Shown: in pieces, positions 15,510 through 24,349 of the stretch
Numbering within the stretch: the stretch's first letter is position 1
How the letters are laid out: each line of letters begins with the position of its first letter
From: Gleimia hominis
Lineage (GTDB): Bacteria > Actinomycetota > Actinomycetes > Actinomycetales > Actinomycetaceae
Length of the DNA: 64,000 nt
Direction: 5' to 3'
Assembly: GCF_002871945.2 (NCBI RefSeq)
Contig: NZ_CP126963.1
Span: 186,001 to 250,000 of the forward strand
Translations under genes and position numbers: made by a program
Notes under the pieces: model-generated
Told to the model about the DNA's origin: nothing
Databases searched by the model: none
Seen by the model: only the letters and a program-made list of their open reading frames with translations

Positions 15510-17578
15510 GCGGGCCGCCGCCCCGTGGTTTGCTCCGCGATTAACGCGTCCATCTCGGCAACCCACGCGTGGGCACGCGCGTCCGAAGGCATCAGCCAAC
15601 CCCCTCGGGGTGAAACGCTGCCAAACGCAAGTGCCGACGGGCCATTCGGGAGCGTTGACCGTTTGAACTGATTATTTATAAACCGCCGGTAGAACACGCG
15701 CATCCACTGCAGAATCTGCTCCTTTGAGTACGCGGTACGATCGCGTTCCGGGGTGCCCTCAGGCCAAGAACCACGCTCAACATCCTCCCACGCGTGGCGG
15801 GCTAAAAACGCAACTTTGCGCGGACTGAACCCGTACCGCAACGTGTAGTACAACGTGAAATCATGCAGCGCATACGGCCCAATCGACCCCTGCGTAGACT
15901 GCGCTTTCGCCCCCGGTTTAGTGGGAATCAGCTCCGGAGTGATTTCCGTATCCAAAATCGACTGAAGCGTCTGATTAACTTCGGTGCCGAACATACTGGC
16001 TCGAATTGTGTATCGAATCAAATGTTGCATGAGGGTCTTGGGCAGGCCCCCGTTCACAGAGTACGCACTCATGTGGTCACCCACCCCGAACGTGCACCAG
16101 CCCAGCGCCAACTCCGACAGGTCACCCGTGCCAATCACGAGGCCGCCGCGGGCATTCGCGATGCGGAACAGGAAATCGGTGCGCAACCCCGCCTGAACGT
16201 TCTCAAACGTGACGTCGTAAACCTCTTCGCCCCGCCCGAACGGGTGCCCCATCGCTTGCAGCATCTGCGTGGCCGTGGGGCGGATATCTAGTTCCTCAAA
16301 CGTGGTGCCAAGCGCCACGCACAAGTCGCGCGCATTGTTCTTCGTGTGGTCCGTGGTTGCGAAACCCGGCAGGGTGAACGTGAGGATCTCCTCACGGCTC
16401 CGACCCATCAAATCCATGGCCCGAGCAATCACCAGCAGTGCCTGGGTGGAGTCCAAACCACCAGAAATGCCGATCACCGGCTTCGGATCGCCAATCGCCC
16501 TCATGCGCGCCACCAAGGCAGCGGCTTGCAGCTCATAAATCTCCCGTAAATCCGCACCGGAACCATCCGTGTCCGCCGGAGTGTACGGGAACCGGGCAAT
16601 CGGGTCGAGCAGACTCGTGGCAACTGGGCTCAGAGCAATCGATTCAGTGCCGAGCGGGGCGCGTTCTTTGGTTTGATGTTCACTTTCGAGCGACAAGGCT
16701 TCTTCAGCTTGCTGCGCGGTCTTGAGGGGCGTGTTCGCGCCGGTTCGCCGTTCGATCGCGAGGGCATGCACGTCTATGTCGCCGCAGACTCCTGCGGTTT
16801 CTTGCGCGTACGTGGCGCCGCGTTTCACGGTGTCGGCGTGATCGATTACAAACGTGTGGCCCGACCACGCGGCGTCGTTAGCGGACTCACCGAACCCCGC
16901 GTTTGCATAAACCACCGCGCAGTTGCGACGCCGAGCCAGTGCGGCAGCGTCGCGTTCAACCGTTCTAATGCGCCCCACTTGCGCGGGAGCGGCCGCCATG
17001 TGCAGCAGCACCGTTGGCGCGAGGCCAGGTGTGGATTCGAAATCGTCACCCACGCTCACTCCAAGCGTGAATGCGTCCACTGCCGCGCCGGGAAGGGGAG
17101 TGTCGTGACCCAAGTTAACCCGCAGCTGTTGGATCACCGGGCCCCACTGGCTTTGCAAACCTGCGGACGCGGGGGCGAACCAGCGGGCCTCAAGATCGCT
17201 GGGGTTTGCCTGCGCGAACACGGCTTTGACCTCGCCCGACTGCATAGCGAGCGCGCCATTAAAAACGCGGGTCGAAGATTCGCCCACTACCGGCGCGCCA
17301 ACCACCAGCAGGGCAGGGTTGTCCGCAGTTGCGTGTAACAGTTCAACCACCGCGTGGTTAGTAGCCTCAAGCAAATGCGCCTGTGTGAACAGGTCCGCGC
17401 ACGACGCTCCCGTGAGTGACAACTGCGGCGTGAGGATAATATCTGCCCCCTGCTGGCGCGCATTCGCCGCCGCGTGCGCGATGCGACGCGCGTTCTCAAC
17501 CGGGTCAGCTAGCGCTATGGGGATAGACAGGGCGCAGGTGCGGATAAAACCAAACTGAGCAATGCGGGTCGATCCCAT
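15506..17578 (-). CDS. nadE: NAD+ synthase (two-domain NadE) with an apparently dead glutaminase domain
   Basis: A 690-residue enzyme that converts deamido-NAD, ATP and an amide nitrogen donor to NAD. The C-terminal synthetase domain is canonical: GISGGLDSTQ (about residue 366), ALPGFAT-like TLPGFATTDHTKNNA, NVQAGLRTDFLFRIAN and GTGDLSELALGWCTFGVGDHMS. The N-terminal nitrilase-fold domain, which normally releases ammonia from glutamine, aligns over its length with the mycobacterial enzyme as I recall it. However, the catalytic triad appears lost: the Glu of 'FPEL' is Gln52 (TPQL), the Lys of 'VPKSYLP' is Gln123 (FAQANP), and the nucleophile Cys of 'ICED' is Gly177 (SVGDD). The enzyme would then need free ammonia. 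ATG start at 17578 behind AAAGAGG. Confidence 0.93.
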   Translation of the reverse strand: MGSTRIAQFGFIRTCALSIPIALADPVENARRIAHAAANARQQGADIILTPQLSLTGASCADLFTQAHLLEATNHAVVELLHATADNPALLVVGAPVVGESSTRVFNGALAMQSGEVKAVFAQANPSDLEARWFAPASAGLQSQWGPVIQQLRVNLGHDTPLPGAAVDAFTLGVSVGDDFESTPGLAPTVLLHMAAAPAQVGRIRTVERDAAALARRRNCAVVYANAGFGESANDAAWSGHTFVIDHADTVKRGATYAQETAGVCGDIDVHALAIERRTGANTPLKTAQQAEEALSLESEHQTKERAPLGTESIALSPVATSLLDPIARFPYTPADTDGSGADLREIYELQAAALVARMRAIGDPKPVIGISGGLDSTQALLVIARAMDLMGRSREEILTFTLPGFATTDHTKNNARDLCVALGTTFEELDIRPTATQMLQAMGHPFGRGEEVYDVTFENVQAGLRTDFLFRIANARGGLVIGTGDLSELALGWCTFGVGDHMSAYSVNGGLPKTLMQHLIRYTIRASMFGTEVNQTLQSILDTEITPELIPTKPGAKAQSTQGSIGPYALHDFTLYYTLRYGFSPRKVAFLARHAWEDVERGSWPEGTPERDRTAYSKEQILQWMRVFYRRFINNQFKRSTLPNGPSALAFGSVSPRGGWLMPSDARAHAWVAEMDALIAEQTTGRRPA

Positions 17579-17620
17579 GGCGATACCTCTTTAACTGTCT
17601 CGAATAGTAACTGCGTGCGG

Positions 17621-18796
17621 CTACACCAGTGTCATGGCTTGGCGGGCGATCTCCAGTTCCTCATTAGTCGGAACTACCCATACCTGAACTTTAGAGTTAG
17701 GCGTAGAGATGCAGCGCGCTTGCTTAGAGCGTACCTCATTCTTCTCAAGGTCTAACTCAATGCCCGTGTATGCGAGACGCTCACACAGTTCCCGCCGCAG
17801 GTCGCTATCATTCTCACCGATCCCAGCGGTAAACGTGATGGTGTCCAAACCACCTAAAACCGCGGTGTAGGCCCCCACGTATTTTTGCAGGCGGTGCAGC
17901 GCCACATCCAGTGCAAGGCGCGCGTCCTCATCGCCCTTATCCGCCAGCTCCCGCACCGTGCGCATGTCGTTGAATCCAGACAATCCCTTCAGGCCCGATT
18001 CCTTGTTGAACAGGTGATCCACTTCTTCCACGTCCATTCCCGCGTTGCGTTGCAGGTGGAACACGGCGGCCGGGTCAATGTCACCGGTACGGGTGCCCAT
18101 AACTAGGCCTTCCAGCGGCGTGAGCCCCATTGAGGTGTCCAGGGCCCGCCCGTTTTTAACAGCTGACACGGACGCACCGTTCCCCAGGTGCATCACGATC
18201 TGTTTCAAATCCGTCTTCCCGGTCAGCTCCGCCACCTGCTTGGATACATACAAGTGGGAGGTGCCGTGCGCACCGTAGCGGTAGATCCCGTATTCTTCCG
18301 CCACCTCTTTCTTCAGCGCGTACGTCGAAGCTTCCGCGGGCAGGCGCTGGAAGAAGGCGGTGTCGAACACCACCACGTGTGGTACTTCTGGCAGCAGTTC
18401 GCGCGCCACTTCAATTCCCTTGAGGTTACCCCCGTTGTGCAGCGGCGCCAACGGAATGAGTGTGCGGATCCGTTCGCTCACCTCATCGGTCACTAACGCT
18501 GGTCCGTCAAAGTACTTCCCACCCTGCACCACGCGGTGGCCCACTGCCTCAATACTGGCTTCTTTAAGTACCGGACCGTACTTGTTGAACATGTCGAGTA
18601 CGAGTTTGAGGGCGACCTCGTGGTCTTCAATGTGGCGTTCCAGCCGGTACTCCTCACCTTCGTGCTCGTGCTTGAGCATCGCGGTTTCTTCGCCGATGCG
18701 TTCCACGAGGCCAGACGCGTTAGATTCGCCGGTGGTGGGGTTAACCAGTTGGTATTTCAACGAGGAAGATCCCGCGTTTATTACTAGAACAGTCAT
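17621..18796 (-). CDS. ackA: Acetate kinase
   Basis: A 391-residue acetate kinase that makes ATP from acetyl phosphate. It has the family signatures VLVINAGSSSLKYQL at the N-terminus, the HGTSHLYVS element, and the nucleotide-binding GNGASV and FTAGIGENDS motifs. The length is normal. The start is ATG at 18796 behind a GAAAGG-type site. It lies 46 bp downstream of pta and 42 bp upstream of nadE on the same strand, forming the usual acetate-fermentation pair. Confidence 0.96.
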   Translation of the reverse strand: MTVLVINAGSSSLKYQLVNPTTGESNASGLVERIGEETAMLKHEHEGEEYRLERHIEDHEVALKLVLDMFNKYGPVLKEASIEAVGHRVVQGGKYFDGPALVTDEVSERIRTLIPLAPLHNGGNLKGIEVARELLPEVPHVVVFDTAFFQRLPAEASTYALKKEVAEEYGIYRYGAHGTSHLYVSKQVAELTGKTDLKQIVMHLGNGASVSAVKNGRALDTSMGLTPLEGLVMGTRTGDIDPAAVFHLQRNAGMDVEEVDHLFNKESGLKGLSGFNDMRTVRELADKGDEDARLALDVALHRLQKYVGAYTAVLGGLDTITFTAGIGENDSDLRRELCERLAYTGIELDLEKNEVRSKQARCISTPNSKVQVWVVPTNEELEIARQAMTLV

Positions 18797-18842
18797 AAGT
18801 ACCTTTCGCTTACGAGCCTAAGGTGTGCATTCAGGTTTGAGT

Positions 18843-20399
18843 TTAGTGCTGCGCTTGCACAGCGGTGATCGCAATTGTGTTCACAATATCGGCCACGAGG
18901 GCGCCGCGTGACAGGTCGTTAACGGGCTTATTCAAGCCTTGCAACACTGGGCCAACCGCGGTCGCACCCGAGGTGCGTTGCACCGCTTTGTACGTGGTGT
19001 TGCCCGTGTTGAGGTCCGGGAAGATGTACACGGTTGCGCGGCCCGCAACCGCCGAGCCCGGCATCTTCTTCGCAGCCACAATCGGGTCGGTGGCAGCGTC
19101 AAACTGGATGGGCCCATCAATCGGGAGGTCCGGTGCTTTTTCTTGCGCGATCCGTGTGGCTTGCGCTACCGCGTCCACGTCCGGGCCCGCCCCGGAAGTG
19201 CCCGAAGAGTATGACACGAGCGCTACTCGCGGTTCCACACCGAACTGCCGTGCTGTCTGCGCGGACGTGAGCGCAATGTCCGCTAGCTGTTCTGGGGTTG
19301 GGTTCGGGTTCACCGCGCAGTCGCCGTACACGTGCACGCGGTCTTTAAGCAGCATGAGGAACACGGACGAGACGATAGAGGTACCCGGCCGGGGCCTAAT
19401 GATCTGGAATGACGGCACGATGGTTTCCGCCGTGGTGTGGGATGCGCCCGAAACCATGCCGTCCGCATCCCCCATGTGCACCATCATGGTGGCGAAGTAA
19501 GAAAGGTCCGTGAGTTTCTCTCGCGCCTGCTCGGGCGTCATCCCCTTCTTCTTCCGCAGCTGCACAAACTCGGGGATGTACCGATCCAAGTACGTCGCGT
19601 CCGTGGGGTCCACCACTTCGGCAGCAGACAGGTCGATCTGGAGTTCCTCTGCGCGCTGGTGAATCTTCTCTTGGTCCCCAACGAACGTGATGTTCGCAGT
19701 GTGAGATTTCAAAATGATCGCGGCTGCATGCAAAATCCGGTCGTCGTCAGACTCCGGAAGTACAATGCGCCGCACTTGCGACTGGGCGCGTTCCATCAGC
19801 GCAGATTCGAACATCAACGGAGTCGTAGTTTGCAGTTGGTGCCGCAGTAGGTCTGGAACCCGATCGTCATCCCCACTGGTGAGGATCTCCACGCCCTCCA
19901 ACTGCGGAAGCTCGGCGGGGTCACCCAGAAGCCACGCGGCCACGAGCGGTACGTTCGCTAACGCCACTTCCTCACGGGCTAACTCCAGGTAGTTCTCAAG
20001 TGTGTCAGCAGAACGGTCTTGCCCATCCACAATGAACGCCATCGCCGCACCCACGTTAGCTGCAGTTCGGGCCGACCGCGCCAGTAAACCAGGGTTAGTT
20101 GGATCCCCATCAATGCGCCCAACAATAACTACCGCATCGTAGTGGCGCGCGAACTCCCGGTAAGCGCGAATAACTGCCTGCATCGCACTCAGTTCGTCGT
20201 CCGCGTAGTGCGCTCGGGCAGTACCGTAACCACCGTCGAACTCTTTCACCACCGGGTCTAAGGTGCCCTCACCATTAACAAAAGCGCGAAAAACCCCCAC
20301 TTTCTCGTAGGAATCTTTCAACTTGTTTACAACCGAGCGGATTATTGCTAAACCACCTTCACCCGACTCCGTGGCCGTGATGTACAGCGAATAGGTCAC
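18843..20399 (-). CDS. pta: Phosphate acetyltransferase with a reduced N-terminal domain
   Basis: Converts acetyl-CoA and phosphate to acetyl phosphate for AckA. The C-terminal catalytic domain (about residues 195-518) is complete, with RIVLPESDDDRIL, SGASHTTAETI, NPNPTPEQLADIA, YSSGTSG and DGPIQFDAA. The N-terminal 190 residues correspond to the BioD-like domain of long Pta enzymes, but the P-loop is degenerate (ATESGEGGLA, with no Lys). The middle DRTGG regulatory domain seems absent, giving 518 residues where about 700 is usual. Catalysis should be retained while nucleotide or NADH-type regulation is likely altered (inference). Confidence 0.92.
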   Translation of the reverse strand: MTYSLYITATESGEGGLAIIRSVVNKLKDSYEKVGVFRAFVNGEGTLDPVVKEFDGGYGTARAHYADDELSAMQAVIRAYREFARHYDAVVIVGRIDGDPTNPGLLARSARTAANVGAAMAFIVDGQDRSADTLENYLELAREEVALANVPLVAAWLLGDPAELPQLEGVEILTSGDDDRVPDLLRHQLQTTTPLMFESALMERAQSQVRRIVLPESDDDRILHAAAIILKSHTANITFVGDQEKIHQRAEELQIDLSAAEVVDPTDATYLDRYIPEFVQLRKKKGMTPEQAREKLTDLSYFATMMVHMGDADGMVSGASHTTAETIVPSFQIIRPRPGTSIVSSVFLMLLKDRVHVYGDCAVNPNPTPEQLADIALTSAQTARQFGVEPRVALVSYSSGTSGAGPDVDAVAQATRIAQEKAPDLPIDGPIQFDAATDPIVAAKKMPGSAVAGRATVYIFPDLNTGNTTYKAVQRTSGATAVGPVLQGLNKPVNDLSRGALVADIVNTIAITAVQAQH

Positions 20400-20635
20400 G
20401 TCCTAATTCCTTCCACGCGCATACGTCGTTAACAACCTGTTCGTACCTATTAATATCACCACATTTTGCGTGCGAAACGCGAAAAATACTGGTCAACATA
20501 TGATCTTCGTCCCTTCCCCGGGGTAGATGCGCTGCCTGCGGGCGAAAACTGGTGGGTGAACAAGTACAGTGAAATGGCTGGCTTAACCCGGCGTAGCAAG
20601 GTAAACCCGGCACTAATGGAAGGTGTATCGCACAT

Positions 20636-22501
20636 TTGAGTACCCCCGTGAAGATCGCCCGCCAACCCCGGCGCTGGCCCAAGTTCCTCCAGGTAGATAA
20701 AAAACAGGCCCAAGACCTACCCACAACTGCGGGTGGGGTGCTGTGGACGCTCGCGAAAGAAAACCGCGTGCCCCTAATTTTGGGTTCGATTGCGAACTCA
20801 ATCAACTACATTTCCATGGCGCTCGTGCCAATGGGTCTGGGGAAGCTACTGGATTCGGGGTTAGAGAAAGGTTTTGGCGTCCACATGCTGCCGTGGACGT
20901 TTGGGCTGATTGGGATCGTGATGATGACCGGGGTGGGCAGTGCGATCACCCAGCTGACGGACATCGCCGGGTGGATGAGCGGCCCCGTGCTGGGCGGTAA
21001 ATCTGTTGCCGCGCGCACGTCTAAACGCGGCCGGTCTATTACCCAAAAAATAGCGCCCGGCGACATCGTTACCACAATCACGTCGGACACGGACTACGTG
21101 GGCGCCTTATTTGCCTTTATTCCCGCGATTGTGGCGGCCGTAACTTCCACCGCTGTGGTGGCGTACCTAATGCTGAAAACATCAGTGATCTTAGGGCTCG
21201 TGGTGCTGATTGGGTTGCCGCTAGTGATTATCGGCCTGGCGTGCGTGGTGCCAGTTTTGCAGCGCCGCCAGATGTGGCAGCGTGAGGCCCGTGGGGTACT
21301 CACAAACTTGGGGGCCGACTCGGTGGCGGGCCTGCGGATTCTGCGTGGTATTGGCGGGGAGGACGAGTTCCACAGTCGGTACACGAAACAGTCCCGGGTG
21401 GTGCGTGACCGGGGAATAACGGTGGCGGCTTTCCAAGCGATTTTGGATACGTCGCGGGCAGCGGCGCCGAGCGCGTTTACAATTATTGTGGTGGCGATCG
21501 CCGCGATGATGGTCTACGACGGCGAACTTTCGGCCGGTCACCTGGTTGCGTTCTACGGTTACACCACGTTCCTGTCGAGCCCCTTGAACGCGGCTACGAA
21601 CACGATCCAGGTGGGCACGCGCGCCTGGGTGGGGGCGAAGAAGATCGCGCACCTGCACCAGATTGAATCGCGCATTAACTCGCGCGGCGAAAAGCGGGTT
21701 GACTGGCCGGCAGCTGATTTGGTTGATGAGGCCACTGGAACCCGCGTGGAACCGGGTAAAATCACCGCGTTGGTGGCGGTTGATCCGGACGATTCCGCGC
21801 GTGTGGCGACGCGCTTAACCCGGGTCGATGACGAAGACTGCGTGCGGTACGCGGGCGTGGATGCCCGCGAAATCCCGGTGTCGAATATTCGCGAAAACCT
21901 GGTGCTCTCTGGCGCTAAAGCACAGTTGTTCGTCGGCACGTTGCGCGACGCGATCTTGGGGCCCCGGGCCCAGCAGGCTCCTGCCCGGCCCCTGTGGCGC
22001 ATCATCACTGACTACGTGCATTCGGAAGGGAAGGAACCGCAAGCGCACTACAGCCGCCAAGCCGTGGATGACGCCGTGATGCACGCCCTGTGGGTGGCGG
22101 ACGGAGAAGACATCGCCGGCTCCCTCGCCGGTGGACTGGATGGCCATCTCACGGAAAAAGGCCGGTCCCTCTCGGGTGGGCAGCGCCAACGTGTGGCCCT
22201 CGCTCGCGCTATCTACACGGACGCCACCGCACTGGTTTTGATTGAACCGACTTCCGCGGTGGATTCGCACACGGAGGCACGCATTGCCTCAAGAATCGCA
22301 AGCGAACGCAAGGGGAGAACCACGCTGATCGTATCTGAATCCCCACTCGTGCTGGAACAGTGTGACGAAGTGATCGTGCTGGACGAAACGGGGCAGCGGG
22401 CATTGGGACGCGGTACGCACAGCGAGTTAAGTGCGCGCGAAGACGCGGCGGGACGCACGTATAGACGGATCGCGCAACGAGCTACGGGGGTGGAACAATG
22501 A
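20636..22501 (+). CDS. ABC exporter subunit with a degenerate ATP-binding site (half-transporter 1)
   Basis: A 621-residue type-IV exporter half: six membrane helices (residues about 40-330), then a nucleotide-binding domain. The domain has an intact signature LSGGQRQRV (about 512-519) but has lost almost everything else: the Walker A position reads VAVDPDDSAR, the Walker B Asp is Ile (LVLIEPTS), the Q-loop Gln is missing (SGAKAQLF), and the switch His is Ser (IVSESP). It can therefore only contribute its signature to the partner's ATP site. The TTG start at 20636 follows a GGAAGG sequence twelve bases away. It overlaps the next gene by four bases (ATGA). Confidence 0.9.
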   Translation: MSTPVKIARQPRRWPKFLQVDKKQAQDLPTTAGGVLWTLAKENRVPLILGSIANSINYISMALVPMGLGKLLDSGLEKGFGVHMLPWTFGLIGIVMMTGVGSAITQLTDIAGWMSGPVLGGKSVAARTSKRGRSITQKIAPGDIVTTITSDTDYVGALFAFIPAIVAAVTSTAVVAYLMLKTSVILGLVVLIGLPLVIIGLACVVPVLQRRQMWQREARGVLTNLGADSVAGLRILRGIGGEDEFHSRYTKQSRVVRDRGITVAAFQAILDTSRAAAPSAFTIIVVAIAAMMVYDGELSAGHLVAFYGYTTFLSSPLNAATNTIQVGTRAWVGAKKIAHLHQIESRINSRGEKRVDWPAADLVDEATGTRVEPGKITALVAVDPDDSARVATRLTRVDDEDCVRYAGVDAREIPVSNIRENLVLSGAKAQLFVGTLRDAILGPRAQQAPARPLWRIITDYVHSEGKEPQAHYSRQAVDDAVMHALWVADGEDIAGSLAGGLDGHLTEKGRSLSGGQRQRVALARAIYTDATALVLIEPTSAVDSHTEARIASRIASERKGRTTLIVSESPLVLEQCDEVIVLDETGQRALGRGTHSELSAREDAAGRTYRRIAQRATGVEQ

Positions 22502-24228
22502 GGCTACCTATCGCATCAAACCGGTCGGTCTGGCGCGGGTGTGTGCGCTTGTTCAAAGACTACAAGCGCCTCATGATCGTGATTTTGGTGTTCCAACTGG
22601 CCGCCACGTTCGCGATTGTGGCGACCCCGTGGGTGATTGGCCACATTATTGACCTGATTGTGGCGGGCACAACCCGCAGCGTTGTGATGAACTGGATTAC
22701 GTTCGTGGTGATCCTGGTGGTTGGGCAAGCGATCTTGACGTACATCGGGGAGTATTACGCGCGCGTGCTGGGGGAAACCGTGTTTTCTAAGTTGCGTGAG
22801 GACCTGGTGTACGACCTCACGCACATGCCCCTGTCCGTGGTCGAATCAGCTGGGACGGGTGACCTGGTGGGCCGCACGACGCACGACATTGACCAAATCG
22901 ATTTCTTGGTGCGGCGGGGGATATCGCGGATCCTGGTGGTAGTAATAACTATTTTGGGGACGTACGGGGCAGCGTTTTTGACGTCCCCGCTGCTGGGGTT
23001 GTTCACGCTCGTGCCGTTGCCGCTGCTGTACTTTATTGCCCGCTGGTATTTGCGCCGGGCAGTGCCGGCGTACCGGACGGCGTCGGCGCAGTGGGCGAAG
23101 ATTTCGGGGTCGATTTCGGAAACAGCTGAGCACGCGTCTACGGTCGATGCGCTGTCGATGGGGCGGCTGCGGATGCGTAACTTCGAAGCCGTGGTCGATG
23201 AGTTGTTCCGCACTAAACGGTACACGTCTTACGTGCGCGGGTTTTTGCTGGCTGGCTTCGCGATCATTTTCTTGTCCCCAACCGTGCTGGTGGTGCTGGT
23301 GGGCGCGTGGGCGTCTTCCGCAGGTTTGGTTACGATCGGGGCGGTCACTACCGTGGCGATGTACGCGATGGGCCTGCGTTCCCCACTGATCCAGTCCGTA
23401 TTTTTGATTGATACGCTGCAGTCTTCCTTTGTTTCTTTGTCCCGTATTTTTGGTGTCGGTGAGGTTCCCGCTGACCGTCACCCGAGCGGCCAGAAGCCCG
23501 ACTCGGTGCAGATTTGCGCCCACGATGTCAGCTATGAGTACCGGGAGGGGAAACCGGTTTTGCACAGCGTGAGCTTGGATCTCAAGCCGGGGGAGACCTT
23601 GGCAATAGTGGGGCCGTCTGGGGCGGGTAAATCTACGCTGGGGCGGATGCTCGCGGGGATTCACCCACCGACCTCTGGGTCTGTGACTGTGGGTGGGGTG
23701 CCGCTGGTGGATCTGGAGCAAGAGGATCTGCATAAGAACGTTATTTTGGTGACGCAGGAGCACCATGTGTTCACTGGGACGCTGCGTGATAACTTGACGC
23801 TGGCCCTGCCGGACGCGTCGGATGAGCAGTTGGAAGACGCGTTGCGGGCCGTGGATGCGTGGGGTTGGGTGGAGTCCCTGGGTGGTTTGGATACTGCTGT
23901 GGGGGCGTCTGCGCAAGAACTTACTCCGGCGCAGGCGCAGCAGGTGGCGTTGGCACGCATTGTGCTGATGGATCCGCACACGCTGATTTTGGATGAGGCC
24001 ACGTCGCTGATGGACCCAACGGCGGCGCGCAGTTTGGAGTCCGCACTGTCGCGCGTGCTGGCGGGCAGAACCGTGATTGCGATTGCACACCGGCTGTACA
24101 CCGCGCACGATGCGGACCGGGTGGCCGTGATGATTGACGGGAAGATTGAGGAACTGGGCACGCATGAGGACCTGGTGGCGCGCGGCGGCGAGTACGCCTC
24201 CCTGTGGCACGCCTGGCAACACGCGTAG
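22498..24228 (+). CDS. ABC exporter subunit with canonical Walker motifs and degenerate signature (half-transporter 2)
   Basis: A 576-residue exporter half with six membrane helices and a nucleotide-binding domain. Walker A GPSGAGKST (about 372-380), Q-loop VTQEHHVF, Walker B LILDEATS with its catalytic Glu, and the switch His in AIAHR are all intact. The signature is broken: LTPAQAQQV replaces LSGGQ. This is the exact complement of the partner encoded immediately upstream, so a heterodimer would have one consensus and one fully degenerate ATP site, as in TM287/288- and TAP-type exporters. The substrate is unknown; guaA downstream is probably unrelated. Confidence 0.92.
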   Translation: MRLPIASNRSVWRGCVRLFKDYKRLMIVILVFQLAATFAIVATPWVIGHIIDLIVAGTTRSVVMNWITFVVILVVGQAILTYIGEYYARVLGETVFSKLREDLVYDLTHMPLSVVESAGTGDLVGRTTHDIDQIDFLVRRGISRILVVVITILGTYGAAFLTSPLLGLFTLVPLPLLYFIARWYLRRAVPAYRTASAQWAKISGSISETAEHASTVDALSMGRLRMRNFEAVVDELFRTKRYTSYVRGFLLAGFAIIFLSPTVLVVLVGAWASSAGLVTIGAVTTVAMYAMGLRSPLIQSVFLIDTLQSSFVSLSRIFGVGEVPADRHPSGQKPDSVQICAHDVSYEYREGKPVLHSVSLDLKPGETLAIVGPSGAGKSTLGRMLAGIHPPTSGSVTVGGVPLVDLEQEDLHKNVILVTQEHHVFTGTLRDNLTLALPDASDEQLEDALRAVDAWGWVESLGGLDTAVGASAQELTPAQAQQVALARIVLMDPHTLILDEATSLMDPTAARSLESALSRVLAGRTVIAIAHRLYTAHDADRVAVMIDGKIEELGTHEDLVARGGEYASLWHAWQHA

Positions 24229-24349
24229 TGGGCTGGTTAACCTGCTTGTTGACGCGCTTGGCACCATGTTCGCGAACGCGGGTAATTGGGCGGGTGGTTG
24301 ACTGGCTGGCGTGTGATTCGAAAGCGGTGCACCTGCTAGTGTGGAGGGC

